From Thermoanaerobacter sp. (GTDB lineage: Bacteria; Bacillota; Thermoanaerobacteria; Thermoanaerobacterales; Thermoanaerobacteraceae), in contig JADBKJ010000026.1 in the NCBI GenBank assembly GCA_014896455.1, forward strand, positions 62,001-126,000: a DNA stretch of 64,000 nt, given 5' to 3'. This document shows, piece by piece, positions 36,695 through 46,892 of the stretch. How positions within the stretch are numbered: the first letter of the stretch is position 1; each line of letters begins with the position of its first letter. The notes beneath the pieces are model-generated. The model did not search any database, was not told the DNA's origin, and worked only from the letters and a program-made list of their open reading frames with translations. Made by a program: the position numbers and the translations under genes.

Positions 36695-37652
36695 ACCACC
36701 ATCCCTTTCTTTTAAAATACAAAATTTCTGCAAAAGCTATAATTCCCATAACCCCCAGAGTAACAAAATAACCATATTCTGTATTTAGTTCAGGCATATT
36801 TTTAAAGTTCATCCCATAGATACCAGTAATAAGGGTTAGAGGCATAATTATAGTCGCTATAATTGTAAGAGTCTTCATAACCCCATTCATTCTATTTGAT
36901 ATGTAAGACATATAAAGGTCTAAAGTACCAGTGAGAAGGTCATAGTAAGTATCAATAAAGTCAAACAAGCGCATTATATGGTCATAAACGTCCATAAAGT
37001 ACAATTTGTTTTCTTCTTTTATTATAACAAAGTCATGCCTTAAAAGCGTATTTAAAACCTCTCTTTGCGCTGTTATGATTTTTCTCAATTTCAACATGTT
37101 CTTTTTTAGAAAAAATATCTTACTTTGAATTTCTTTACTCTCTTTTTCAAAAATTTCTGCTTCAATTTCATCAATTTTATTTCCCACTTCATCTACAATA
37201 GGAAAATAATCATCTATAATTTCATCTGCAAGATTATAAAGCAAAAAATCAATTCCTCTCTCAAAAATATTCGCTGCGCTCTTTGCTTTTTCATAAACAG
37301 TATTCACAACTTCCATATTACCCCAATGAACTGTAACAATATAATTTTGAGAAACAAAAAGAAAAATTTCTGAAATTCTAAATTCCTCTTCCAATTTTCT
37401 CCCTTTAAAAACATTCATTACTATAAAGTAATAATCTTTGTAGTTTTCTACTTTAGACCGCTGCTTCCTATGGAGACAATCTTCTATAGTAAGAGGATGA
37501 AACTTAAAAACATCGCTTAATATTTTGATTTCAGAATCAGTTGGGTTTTCTAAATCAACCCATAAAAGATTTTTATTGTTAATTTTTTCTGTAATAGTAT
37601 TAGGGGAAATACTGACAATTTCCCCTTGTGAATATGATAAACACCTAATCAT
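36693..37652 (-). CDS. corA: CorA-type magnesium/cobalt transporter
   Basis: 319 residues. A large soluble N-terminal domain rich in charged helices is followed by two C-terminal membrane spans. The family-defining motif is present after the first span as ITGIYGMNFKNMPE (~278-291, YGMNF), followed by the second span and a basic tail KRKGWW. Forms homopentameric Mg2+ channels in the membrane. The ATG at 37652 is 2 bp after the stop of the upstream methyltransferase gene, so the two are co-transcribed although functionally unrelated. Confidence 0.96.
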   Translation of the reverse strand: MIRCLSYSQGEIVSISPNTITEKINNKNLLWVDLENPTDSEIKILSDVFKFHPLTIEDCLHRKQRSKVENYKDYYFIVMNVFKGRKLEEEFRISEIFLFVSQNYIVTVHWGNMEVVNTVYEKAKSAANIFERGIDFLLYNLADEIIDDYFPIVDEVGNKIDEIEAEIFEKESKEIQSKIFFLKKNMLKLRKIITAQREVLNTLLRHDFVIIKEENKLYFMDVYDHIMRLFDFIDTYYDLLTGTLDLYMSYISNRMNGVMKTLTIIATIIMPLTLITGIYGMNFKNMPELNTEYGYFVTLGVMGIIAFAEILYFKRKGWW

Positions 37653-37653
37653 T

Positions 37654-39036
37654 TCATTCCTCCCATACTTCTATATTTCTAAGCCCCTTAGGATAATAAT
37701 TTTTAACTACCCCTTTTGCAATTCTGCCCCATCCCGCAGGAAACCCTTCTATAGTGAAAAAAATCCAGCCGTCTTCTAAGTCCAATTCAAAAGTTTCTCC
37801 TTTTAAATATTTTTCCTTTTGTTCTCTTTCAAGTTCCAAAAGTCTTTTAGCTTGTAAAGCTTTAATCCCCATTGCCAACCAGTGAGAAGGCTCAAACCTG
37901 TTTTTCTTAAGCTCTCCTAACTGCCAACCGTATCTGTATACCTTTATATTACTCAAGTCCGGTAAACCCTCTGGTACATGGTAAACAAAATCATTATGCA
38001 CTTCAATATTTAGATTATCTAAGTCTAAATTAAGATATTTATCAGCAAAATCGTAAAATAGTTGTAATTCTTTTTGCTTTTTTCTGCCTTTTGTTTTTTT
38101 AAATCTAGAGTCTGGCTCTTCTTCCTCTTTTTTTCTCAGTTTCGCAATAAAATGTCCTTCTCCTCTCACCTTATGTGGCCATAATCTCATGCATTTTTTT
38201 AAATCTTTTTGACCTTCAACCCATTCGGGATACCCTCTGTCAAAGAATTTGCTAATCTCACTTTCTTCAATTTCAAATTCAGGATGTTCTTCTAAAAATT
38301 TTTTTATAACTCCTTCATCCTCCTCAGGAGCAAAAGTACAGGTAGAATAAACCAAAATGCCTCCCTTTTTTAATAAAGGAGCTACACTTCGCAAAATATT
38401 TCTCTGTGTAATAGAACAACTCATGACATTATTTAAAGACCAAATTTTCCTTGCTGTAGGGTCCTTTCTAAACATTCCCTCTCCTGAGCAAGGAGCATCT
38501 ACCAAAATTTTATCAAAATATCCTTCAAATGCGGTAGCCAACTTTTCAGGAGTTTCATTTGTTATGATAATATTTCTTATTCCCATTCTCTCTACATTTT
38601 CCACCAGTGCTTTTATTCTTTTTTTATCTATTTCATTAGCAATAATTATTCCTTCATCGCCAATTTTCGTAGCTATGTGGGTGGTTTTACCTCCCGGCGC
38701 TGCACTTACATCGAGAATTTTTTCCCCTGGTTTAGGGTCTAACACCTCCACAACTGCCATCGCCGTCGGCTCTTGAATATAGTAAAGTCCTAAAATATGG
38801 TACAAATGGTTGCCCGCCTTTTCTTCTTTATCATAATAAAACCCAGTTGGGCACCAAGGAATTGGGGTTATCTCAAAAGGAACAATTTTTTTAAACTCTT
38901 CTACACCGATTTTTAATGTATTCACTCTTAAGCCTTTTTGAGGCTTTTTGTCGTATTCCTTTAAAAAATCTTCATACTCTTCTTTAAGTAATTGCTCCAT
39001 TCTCTTCAAAAACTCTTTTTTTACTGTAATTTTCAT
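37654..39036 (-). CDS. RsmB/RsmF-family rRNA (cytosine-5) methyltransferase
   Basis: A 460-residue SAM-dependent RNA m5C methyltransferase. SAM-binding motif I is LDVSAAPGGKTTHIA (~105). The two catalytic cysteines are in motif IV DAPCSGEGMFRKD (~180) and motif VI VYSTCTFAPEEDE (~228). The C-terminal ~130 residues form the RsmF-type RNA-binding extension (SHWLAMG, then a glycine-rich end). The N-terminal region matches YebU/RsmF-like proteins of Firmicutes that methylate 16S rRNA; the exact target base is not deducible. Co-transcribed with corA. Confidence 0.92.
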   Translation of the reverse strand: MKITVKKEFLKRMEQLLKEEYEDFLKEYDKKPQKGLRVNTLKIGVEEFKKIVPFEITPIPWCPTGFYYDKEEKAGNHLYHILGLYYIQEPTAMAVVEVLDPKPGEKILDVSAAPGGKTTHIATKIGDEGIIIANEIDKKRIKALVENVERMGIRNIIITNETPEKLATAFEGYFDKILVDAPCSGEGMFRKDPTARKIWSLNNVMSCSITQRNILRSVAPLLKKGGILVYSTCTFAPEEDEGVIKKFLEEHPEFEIEESEISKFFDRGYPEWVEGQKDLKKCMRLWPHKVRGEGHFIAKLRKKEEEEPDSRFKKTKGRKKQKELQLFYDFADKYLNLDLDNLNIEVHNDFVYHVPEGLPDLSNIKVYRYGWQLGELKKNRFEPSHWLAMGIKALQAKRLLELEREQKEKYLKGETFELDLEDGWIFFTIEGFPAGWGRIAKGVVKNYYPKGLRNIEVWEE

Positions 39037-39080
39037 CTTATTACTACCCCTATCTTATTGATTGAATAATATACTGACAA

Positions 39081-40217
39081 CTAATCTTTTAGATTACTAA
39101 TAACTTTCCCATTATTTTCAGCTGATAATAATATTTTATCCAAAATAGCCTGGTCTTTGTAGGCTTCCTCAAAAGTGGGTGTCTCACTAAATACAATTTT
39201 ATCCTCTATTATATTTGTAAAAAAATTTATAAGGCTTGCCATGTGTAAATCTACCATCCATCCAAGAGAATACTTTTCTGTAGGATTTATTGACTCCACA
39301 TACTCGCTAAATTTGCTTTTTTTATCGTAATCGCCAATTATTTGGATATTATCTTGCTTTTTATATAATACAGCATAACGAGGATGTTTTGTAGATATTT
39401 TTATTGAGCCTTTTGTACCGTATATTTCAAATCGAGTCTCCTCCTCAAGGTCGGCAGATATCCTTGAGGCTTCGATACTTCCCCATCCTCCATTTTCCAT
39501 TTCTATTTCTACATTTGTCCAGTCATCTACATCCACTTCTTCATAAATTTCAGAGCCTTTGGATGCAGGCCTTTTTTTAAAATATGTCTTAGAATTTGAT
39601 CTTAAAGACTTTATTTCTCCCATCATAAATCTCACTGCATCCACAAGGTGTATACCCATGTCAACTATTGCTCCACCACCAGAAGTAGCTTTCTTCATTT
39701 TCCAGGACATAGGCCTTTTAGGGTCCATATAGCCCGAATGAAGCATCAACGCCTTAAAATTTAAAATTTCACCTATCTCTCCATTTTTTATCATGTCTCT
39801 TGCCTGGTTTACAGCGGGCATAAACCTATACATTAAAGCTGTTTGATGTATTATCCTTTTTTCTTTTGCCTTTTCCATTATTTCATAGGCTTCTTTTCCA
39901 TTAACTCCTATTGGCTTCTCAAGATATAATGGAATGCCTTTTTCTATCACTTTCATCGCCTGTTCATAATGAAGGTAATTAGGGGTACATATGTCGACAG
40001 CATCAGGGCCACCCTCTTCCAACATTTCTTCAATACTTTTTACACCTTTTTCAAAAAAATGTGGTATATCTTCTATGTTATTCTTGTACACAGGTCCAAG
40101 TTTCACTTCAAAAGGAAGGTTTTTAAATATTAGAGGCATTGAAAAACAAGCTATAGAATGGATTGTCCCAATAAAGCCAAGCCCTATAAAGCCAAGTTTT
40201 ATTTCTTTTTTTGACAT
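39081..40217 (-). CDS. Gfo/Idh/MocA-family oxidoreductase
   Basis: A 378-residue NAD(P)-dependent sugar or cyclitol dehydrogenase-like protein. Rossmann motif GFIGLGFIGTIHS (~12), the conserved EKPIG lysine motif (~100), and the C-terminal domain with GGGAIVDMGIHLVDAVRFMMG (~180), containing the D..H pair typical of the catalytic site. Substrate unknown; no sugar pathway genes flank it. Start chosen at ATG 40217 (GAGGTG seven bases upstream), not at the GTG nine bases earlier. Confidence 0.9.
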   Translation of the reverse strand: MSKKEIKLGFIGLGFIGTIHSIACFSMPLIFKNLPFEVKLGPVYKNNIEDIPHFFEKGVKSIEEMLEEGGPDAVDICTPNYLHYEQAMKVIEKGIPLYLEKPIGVNGKEAYEIMEKAKEKRIIHQTALMYRFMPAVNQARDMIKNGEIGEILNFKALMLHSGYMDPKRPMSWKMKKATSGGGAIVDMGIHLVDAVRFMMGEIKSLRSNSKTYFKKRPASKGSEIYEEVDVDDWTNVEIEMENGGWGSIEASRISADLEEETRFEIYGTKGSIKISTKHPRYAVLYKKQDNIQIIGDYDKKSKFSEYVESINPTEKYSLGWMVDLHMASLINFFTNIIEDKIVFSETPTFEEAYKDQAILDKILLSAENNGKVISNLKD

Positions 40218-40273
40218 CAAAATCACCTCTTTATAAAATTAGGATATATTTTAATTATAACATTAATAAAGCA

Positions 40274-40312
40274 TAAAAAAGAACAATCCCTTTTAAAAGG
40301 GACTGTCCTTTT
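40274..40312 (-). terminator. Terminator of the metYX operon
   Basis: Long imperfect stem (AAGGACAGTCCCTTTT with its complement) followed by a T run on the minus strand, starting a few bases after the metX stop. Confidence 0.8.
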
Positions 40313-40316
40313 ACAA

Positions 40317-41417
40317 TTATACACAAACCATTTCTTTATTGTATGTTTCTTCTATAAAATCCGAAATAATAGGCCCAATCTTATCTATATCCACCAAAAA
40401 AGAGTCATGACCTTGCATTGAAGATATTTCTTCAAATTTGCCACACCCTCCTGAAGCATTAAGTTTTTTAATGAAATCCCTCATGTACTTAGAAGGAAAA
40501 ATCATATCTGTATCTATCCCTATCATGAGTATTTCCGCTTTAATCCTTTTAAGTGCCATCTTCAAAGAACCATAAGGCTTTGTAATGTCATGTTCATTCA
40601 TAGCCCATAAAATATATAAATATGAATTTGCATCAAACCTGTTTATAAAAGACAAACCATGATAGTTGAGGTAATTTTCCACTTCAAAATTGTTTCCATC
40701 TCTTAACCTATCAAATCTATAGTCAAATAAATCACCACTTTTGTAGGTTATCATTCCCAGCATTCTGGCAGTGCTCAATCCTTTATCAGGTTTATGGGGC
40801 TTATCATAGTAATCACCGCCGTAAAAATGTGGGTCATTTAGTATGCATTGTATTCCTACATGATTATACGCAATATTAAGAGGAGTAAGCTTATAATCAG
40901 CAGCTATGACAATAGATTTATCCACTAAATCCGGGTATGTCACTGCCAATTCTAAAGCCTGCATTCCTCCCATAGACCCTCCAATAGCGACTTTTATCCG
41001 GTTTATGCCAAGATAATCTAGAAGAAGTTTCTGCACTCTCACTATGTCTCTTATATTAATTTTTGGAAACCTTAAACCGTAAGGTTTTCCTGTTTTAGGG
41101 TCTATAGAAGAAGGTCCTGTCGTTCCATAACAACTGCCAAGAAAGTTAGAGCATATGACAAAATACTTATCTGTATCAATATACTTGCCCGGACCAATTA
41201 AAGGGTCCCACCAACCCACGTTATTTTTTCCAGGATGTACACCTGCTGCATGGGCACTGCCACTTAAAGCGTGTTCCACAAGTATCACGTTATTTTTTTC
41301 TTTATTTAATTTTCCATAAGTCTCATAAACAATAGTAAGTTCATCAAAGCTATATCCACTTTCTGTAGTGAATATATTTTTCCCTATTAGTGTAACCTTT
41401 TTTTCCTCAACTATCAT
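40317..41417 (-). CDS. metX: Homoserine O-acetyltransferase
   Basis: Alpha/beta-hydrolase-fold acyltransferase, 366 residues, making O-acetyl-L-homoserine from homoserine and acetyl-CoA. The nucleophilic Ser is in GGSMGGMQALE (~144), with the upstream LVEHALSGSAHAAG (~46), WWDPLIGPGK and SSFLGSCYGTTGP-like blocks. The acid and base are in GIDTDMIFP (~300) and MQGHDSFLVD (~338). It follows metY by 20 bp and supplies its substrate; both lie under the SAM riboswitch. Confidence 0.97.
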   Translation of the reverse strand: MIVEEKKVTLIGKNIFTTESGYSFDELTIVYETYGKLNKEKNNVILVEHALSGSAHAAGVHPGKNNVGWWDPLIGPGKYIDTDKYFVICSNFLGSCYGTTGPSSIDPKTGKPYGLRFPKINIRDIVRVQKLLLDYLGINRIKVAIGGSMGGMQALELAVTYPDLVDKSIVIAADYKLTPLNIAYNHVGIQCILNDPHFYGGDYYDKPHKPDKGLSTARMLGMITYKSGDLFDYRFDRLRDGNNFEVENYLNYHGLSFINRFDANSYLYILWAMNEHDITKPYGSLKMALKRIKAEILMIGIDTDMIFPSKYMRDFIKKLNASGGCGKFEEISSMQGHDSFLVDIDKIGPIISDFIEETYNKEMVCV

Positions 41418-41437
41418 TTACATCAACCTTTCCTTAT

Positions 41438-42885
<1,448 letters not shown>

Positions 42886-42976
42886 TTTAACAATAGCTGC
42901 ATAGGAAATTCTCTAGTACCTTTTCTTACAAAACATATTCACCAAAACTATTTCCTCTAGTCACACCTCCAAATAA

Positions 42977-43018
42977 ATTATTAGGCCCTCTTCTTCAATG
43001 AGAAGAGGGCCTAATAAT
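42977..43018 (-). terminator. Expression-platform terminator of the SAM riboswitch
   Basis: Long near-perfect palindrome, arms ATTATTAGGCCCTCTTCT and AGAAGAGGGCCTAATAAT, immediately after the SAM aptamer, followed by a T-rich stretch on the minus strand. The 5' arm can pair alternatively with aptamer sequence, as in S-box attenuators. Confidence 0.8.
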
Positions 43019-43019
43019 C

Positions 43020-43138
43020 AGCCACTCCTCTCATCTCTCAGGTTAGACACCCTAACCTGCAGGATTTGGCACCAGACGCATATAAATGCCGGTTGCCGGG
43101 TTTCATCGGGCCAGTCCCTCCACCACTCTTGATAAGAG
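43020..43138 (-). ncRNA. SAM-I (S-box) riboswitch controlling metY-metX
   Basis: The minus strand shows the S-box core in order: P1 5' strand CTCTTATCAAGAG, then GGTGGAGGGACTGGCCC, GATGAAACCC, CGGCAACC, a variable P3 hairpin, GTGCCAAATCCTGC, a P4 hairpin (CAGGTTAGGG and its partner), and GAGAGATGAGAG closing P1. These elements match the SAM-I aptamer and its kink-turn. Binding of SAM should promote the downstream terminator and switch off homocysteine synthesis. Confidence 0.96.
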
Positions 43139-43177
43139 GTTTGTGTGTAATATATTCAATTTTGCATGTTGTAATTT

Positions 43178-43206
43178 ATGTTATCACTTTGAAACTGTAA
43201 AGTCAA
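43178..43206 (-). promoter_or_regulatory. Promoter of the SAM-riboswitch / metYX transcript
   Basis: Minus-strand TTGACT (43206-43201), 17-bp spacer, TAACAT (43183-43178), placing the start site about 35 nt upstream of the aptamer. Confidence 0.75.
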
Positions 43207-43411
43207 GAACTTTTTTGTACTCTTTCTTAAATTTTTTCTATTATAAATTGCAATATTAAATGCAACACCTAATGAAAATCATATATAACCTTAAGCCCAT
43301 CTTAGTTAACAAATTGAGCAAAGGTCGTAAATTCAAGAACTTATAATCCTTGGCGAATTGGTAAAGAAATCTCGAGAGGCAGGAGTTCAACTATGACTTA
43401 CATTCCCCCCC
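43207..43411. other. Intergenic region, no gene seen
   Basis: AT-rich spacer between divergent metYX and rubredoxin transcripts. A stretch near 43350-43395 (GGCGAATTGGTAAAG, later GGAGTTCAACTATGAC) faintly resembles pieces of a tRNA, but no cloverleaf can be folded. Nothing else supported. Confidence 0.3.
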
Positions 43412-43441
43412 TTGATTTTCTTTGCTAATTTCTGCTATAAT
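43412..43441 (+). promoter_or_regulatory. Predicted rubredoxin promoter
   Basis: TTGATT (43412-43417), 18-bp spacer, perfect TATAAT (43436-43441), 28 bp before the start codon. Confidence 0.7.
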
Positions 43442-43469
43442 AGAGGAAAACATCAAGGGGGTATTTTTT

Positions 43470-43628
43470 ATGGAAAAGTGGCAGTGCACAGTATGCGGGT
43501 ACATCTATGATCCAGAAGAAGGAGACCCATCACAAGGAATTGAACCAGGAACTCCTTTTGAAGAATTGCCTGATGATTGGGTCTGCCCGGACTGTGGAGC
43601 AGGAAAAGATATGTTTGAAAAAATGTGA
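43470..43628 (+). CDS. Rubredoxin
   Basis: A 52-residue cytoplasmic electron carrier with a single Fe(Cys)4 centre. Both knuckles are complete: [10 protein letters not shown] near residue 6 and [11 protein letters not shown] near 39. The aromatic core and the DDWVCPDC segment are canonical. The start is ATG 43470 (MEKWQC) behind GGGGG. Longer upstream in-frame sequence is non-coding promoter region. Monocistronic with its own promoter and terminator. In anaerobes it donates electrons to superoxide reductase or rubrerythrin-type detoxification; no such partner is adjacent. Confidence 0.98.
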   Translation: MEKWQCTVCGYIYDPEEGDPSQGIEPGTPFEELPDDWVCPDCGAGKDMFEKM

Positions 43629-43651
43629 GGGAGCAATTGCTCTCTCTTTTT
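43627..43651 (+). terminator. Rubredoxin terminator
   Basis: GAGGGAGCAATTGCTCTCTC palindromic stem followed by five T residues, overlapping the stop codon. Confidence 0.85.
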
Positions 43652-43740
43652 ATTGATTTTTAATAAAATTCATATTATTATAGTTGTATGGATATGTTCA
43701 AACAAAGATATAATCAAACTGTGGAGGGCGTGTAAATTTA

Positions 43741-44880
43741 ATGAGTGAAGGTTTTAGGAGGTTAACTCCTGAAGAAGCTTTAGAAATTATAAAAAAGCAA
43801 CAGCGAGGAAAATTAAAAATATTCTTAGGATATGCTCCTGGTGTTGGAAAAACTTTTGCAATGCTCAATGAAGGCAACAGGCGTCTTAAAAGAGGTCAAG
43901 ATGTAGTAATAGGTTATGTAGAAACTCATGGAAGAAAAGAGACAGAAGCACAAATAGGAAATTTAGAAATAATCCCTCGAAAAAAAATTGAATACCACGG
44001 CATGATATTAGAAGAAATGGATACCGACGCCATAATTGCTCGTAAACCAGAAGTAGTTTTGATAGATGAATTGGCACATACGAATGCGCCTGGCTCTAAG
44101 CACAAAAAAAGATATGAAGATGTGGAAGAAATTTTACGCCATGGAATAAATGTAATTACAACACTTAACATCCAACATTTAGAAAGTTTAAATGACGTTA
44201 TTCAACAAATCACAGGTGTTGCTGTAAGAGAAACAATCCCTGACAGCATAGTCGATAACGCAGATGAAATTGTTGCTGTAGATTTGACTCCCGATGCTTT
44301 GCTTAATCGATTAAAAAGAGGAGATATTTATCCAGTAAGCAAAGTCGATGAGTGTCTATCTAACTTTTTTAGAAAGGGAAATTTAAATGCTTTAAGAGAG
44401 TTAATGCTAAGACTTACCGCCGAAGAAGTAGATATAGAATTAGAAGAATATATGAAAGAGCATGGAATAACTGATACATGGGAAACAAATGAAAAAATAA
44501 TGGTGTGTATAACACCAAATCCACTATCTAAAAAGCTTATAAGAAGGGGTGCAAGGAGAGCAAGAAGATTCAAATGTGATTGGGTAGTAGTGTATGTAAA
44601 CTGTACACACTTTCTTGCACCTAAACTTACTGAAAAAGATAAAGAAGTTTTAGAAAGCCATTTTATGTTAGCAAAACAATTAGGAGCAGAAGTCTACACA
44701 TTGACAGGAAAAAGCGTGTCTGATGAGCTTTTAAAATTTGCAAAGCAAATGCACATTACACAAATAATAATAGGGCATTCTCAAAGGTCAAGACTTCAAA
44801 CCTTTTTTAGAGGTTCTACTGTTATAAAGTTAATTGAAAAAGCAAAAAATATAGAAATTCACGTAATACCTTATAAATAA
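43741..44880 (+). CDS. Stand-alone KdpD sensor module (KdpD N-terminal ATPase-like domain plus USP domain, no kinase)
   Basis: 379 residues corresponding to only the cytoplasmic input part of KdpD. Residues ~20-235: KdpD domain with Walker A GYAPGVGKT (30-38), VIGYVETHGR and VVLIDELAHTNAPGSKHKKRYEDVEEIL with DELAHTN at 109-115. Residues ~250-379: universal-stress-protein-like domain (MVCITPNP, then IIIGHSQRSR). The membrane spans and histidine-kinase domain of full KdpD (~900 residues) are absent and the gene ends with a normal stop and a terminator, so this is not a frameshift. In Staphylococcus the KdpD USP domain binds c-di-AMP. A GGAGGG site precedes the ATG. It lies ~40 kb from kdpFAB with no kdpE beside it. 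Confidence 0.93.
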   Translation: MSEGFRRLTPEEALEIIKKQQRGKLKIFLGYAPGVGKTFAMLNEGNRRLKRGQDVVIGYVETHGRKETEAQIGNLEIIPRKKIEYHGMILEEMDTDAIIARKPEVVLIDELAHTNAPGSKHKKRYEDVEEILRHGINVITTLNIQHLESLNDVIQQITGVAVRETIPDSIVDNADEIVAVDLTPDALLNRLKRGDIYPVSKVDECLSNFFRKGNLNALRELMLRLTAEEVDIELEEYMKEHGITDTWETNEKIMVCITPNPLSKKLIRRGARRARRFKCDWVVVYVNCTHFLAPKLTEKDKEVLESHFMLAKQLGAEVYTLTGKSVSDELLKFAKQMHITQIIIGHSQRSRLQTFFRGSTVIKLIEKAKNIEIHVIPYK

Positions 44881-44906
44881 CTTCTTCATTACTAAAAGGA
44901 GCAGTT

Positions 44907-44932
44907 AAAAGCAGGATTTTATTCCTGCTTTT
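44907..44932. terminator. Bidirectional terminator
   Basis: AAAAGCAGGA-TTTTAT-TCCTGCTTTT: perfect 10-bp stem with A and T tracts, between the KdpD module (plus) and the convergent phosphofructokinase gene (minus). Confidence 0.85.
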
Positions 44933-46163
44933 ATATCGCATATTTTAAGTTTGTATAATAAGGTAGCCCTTCTACTATAGGGACCTTCACTTCTCCTTGT
45001 ATAAGGGGTCTTGCATAATCAAAAAATTCTTCAGTGACATAATTACCTTCTTCATTTATCCAATTTAAAGGCACTTTTTTCTCCTTGTTACACACTTTAT
45101 CAACATCTACAATATCCGTTTTAACAGTGTATGGGTAATTTCTTTCTCTTACAAGGCTTATCATTTTCCCGGTTTCACCACATAACGCATACTTTACTGC
45201 TTCCCTCCCCAACATTTCAGCTTCTTCAAAATCCACTTTAGATGCCAAGTGCATTGCACATCTTTGCGTTACACCAAGTCTGGTCATTTTGACACGTTTA
45301 TATATTTTCTCTTTTACAAGCTTTTCTATATAGTCTCCTACTCCTCCCAGTTGAGTATGACTAAAAGCATCTTTATGATAGGCATTTTCTTTTCTTCCAA
45401 TGTAATTTCCTTTTTCATCCATAAGTCCTTCTGATACAGTTATAAAGACATTGCCATATTCCTTATAAGCCTTATTTACATCCTCTAAAAATCTTTCCTC
45501 ATTAAAAGGTATCTCAGGAAGATAAATAAGTTGTTTCAAATGTGGCAATCTTTCTTTAACCAAAGCAGAAGAAGCGGTAAGCCAACCTGCATTTCTGCCC
45601 ATCACTTCGAGTACGTTAATTGTCTTAGTCTCATACACTTCCGCATCTAAAGCAAGTTCTAAAGTAGTTGTGGCTATATATTTTGCCGCACTTCCAAAAC
45701 CAGGAGAATGATCTGTAAACATCAAATCGTTATCAATAGTCTTAGGAATTCCCATTACATTTATTTCAAAACCTATTTCTCTTGCATATTTACTGATTTT
45801 GTCAACAGCATCCATAGACTCATTGCCACCTATGTAGAAAAAATATTTAATGTTGTATTTTTTAAAAATTTCTATTAACTTTTTGTATTCCTCTTCATCT
45901 TCTAAATAGTCTTTTAACCTATATCGGCACGACCCTAATGCAGCCGCAGGGCTAAATCTCATTTGTTTTATTCTTTCATAGGGAATATCAAATATGTCAA
46001 TAATATTGCCTTTTATTATACCTTCTATGCCGTTTATCCCACCATAAACTTTACCAATTTTCTCCGAACGTGAAGCTTCCATTATAGCTCCATACAGACT
46101 GGAATTAATAACAGCTGTAGGACCACCTGATTGTGCTATAAGACAATTGCTTTTAGTATACAT
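44931..46163 (-). CDS. 6-phosphofructokinase, probably PPi-dependent type
   Basis: A 410-residue glycolytic enzyme of the PfkA superfamily. N-terminal QSGGPTAVINSS; the phosphoryl-donor loop GGNESMD (112-118) in place of the ATP-enzyme GGDGS; and PKTIDNDL (140-147), where the lysine after proline is the hallmark of the PPi-using/long lineage, against PGTIDND in ATP-PFK. EVMGRNAGW (~188) binds fructose-6-phosphate. The donor-site residues are not identical to characterised PPi enzymes, so donor choice should be tested. GGGGG precedes the ATG. Monocistronic. Confidence 0.9.
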   Translation of the reverse strand: MYTKSNCLIAQSGGPTAVINSSLYGAIMEASRSEKIGKVYGGINGIEGIIKGNIIDIFDIPYERIKQMRFSPAAALGSCRYRLKDYLEDEEEYKKLIEIFKKYNIKYFFYIGGNESMDAVDKISKYAREIGFEINVMGIPKTIDNDLMFTDHSPGFGSAAKYIATTTLELALDAEVYETKTINVLEVMGRNAGWLTASSALVKERLPHLKQLIYLPEIPFNEERFLEDVNKAYKEYGNVFITVSEGLMDEKGNYIGRKENAYHKDAFSHTQLGGVGDYIEKLVKEKIYKRVKMTRLGVTQRCAMHLASKVDFEEAEMLGREAVKYALCGETGKMISLVRERNYPYTVKTDIVDVDKVCNKEKKVPLNWINEEGNYVTEEFFDYARPLIQGEVKVPIVEGLPYYTNLKYAI

Positions 46164-46346
46164 AATATACCCCCATTGTGATATTCTATTATAAATTGTA
46201 AAGTAATTCAGCTATATTATATCACAAAAAGAAATATAATAATAATTTTTGATAAAATTTTGTCAACCCTTCTTGCAAAAAGCAAAAAAATATAGCAAAA
46301 TTATAATAAATAACGCATTCATCTTAAAAATACGGAGGGAGACATT

Positions 46347-46862
46347 ATGGATGTAATTGAATTAGTTGCTCATTTGATGGCATTATCAGCGAGAACAGCA
46401 CCTAAAGCAACTGGAAAAGACTTTATAGAAACAAAAGTAATTACAGGTGAAGACCTCGTAATGTTAAAAGAGGATATGATGAAATATGGCGAAGAATCCG
46501 GAAAGAAAAATTTTGACAGGGATGCAAAAAACGTCGCTAACTCCAGTGCAGTACTTTTAATTTCATTAAATAAACCAGAAAAAGTTGGACTAAATTGCGG
46601 CGCCTGCGGTTATAATCTTTGCACTAGTCTAAGGGATTTTAGAGAAGGTACAGAATTCGCAGGTCCCATATGTGCCTGGAGGCTCATCGACTTAGGAATA
46701 GCAGTAGGGTCTGCAGTTAAAACCGCCAGTCTCTTGAATGTGGATAATCGAGTTATGTATAGAATAGGTGTAAGTGCAAGAAGGTTAAAATTAATTGAAG
46801 GAGAAATTGTTATAGGCATTCCTCTTTCTGCTACAGGCAAAAACATATACTTTGATAGATAA
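46347..46862 (+). CDS. DUF2148 ferredoxin-domain protein
   Basis: A 171-residue cytoplasmic protein of the DUF2148 family, described as having a ferredoxin-like domain and found mostly in anaerobes. The cysteine motif CGACGYNLC (~88-96) and a later CAW (~111) could bind an Fe-S cluster. The C-terminal block VGSAVKTASLLNVDNRVMYRIGVSARRL and a final GIPLSATGKNIYFDR are family hallmarks. Function unknown; the GGAGGG ribosome site and a terminator frame it as a single gene. Confidence 0.88.
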   Translation: MDVIELVAHLMALSARTAPKATGKDFIETKVITGEDLVMLKEDMMKYGEESGKKNFDRDAKNVANSSAVLLISLNKPEKVGLNCGACGYNLCTSLRDFREGTEFAGPICAWRLIDLGIAVGSAVKTASLLNVDNRVMYRIGVSARRLKLIEGEIVIGIPLSATGKNIYFDR

Positions 46863-46892
46863 AAAATGCCAGGTTAAATCTTGGCATTTTTT
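46861..46892 (+). terminator. Terminator of the DUF2148 gene
   Basis: AAAAAATGCCA and TGGCATTTTTT stem with a short loop directly after the stop. The following 140 bp (46893-47031) shows no gene. Confidence 0.85.

Noticed and set aside
39991-40236. Plus-strand frame opposite the dehydrogenase gene.
   Set aside because: A shadow of the 39081-40217 gene, without start signals or recognisable product.
43340-43400. tRNA-like words (GGCGAATTGG, GGAGTTCAAC).
   Set aside because: No acceptor stem or full cloverleaf can be formed, so no RNA gene is claimed.
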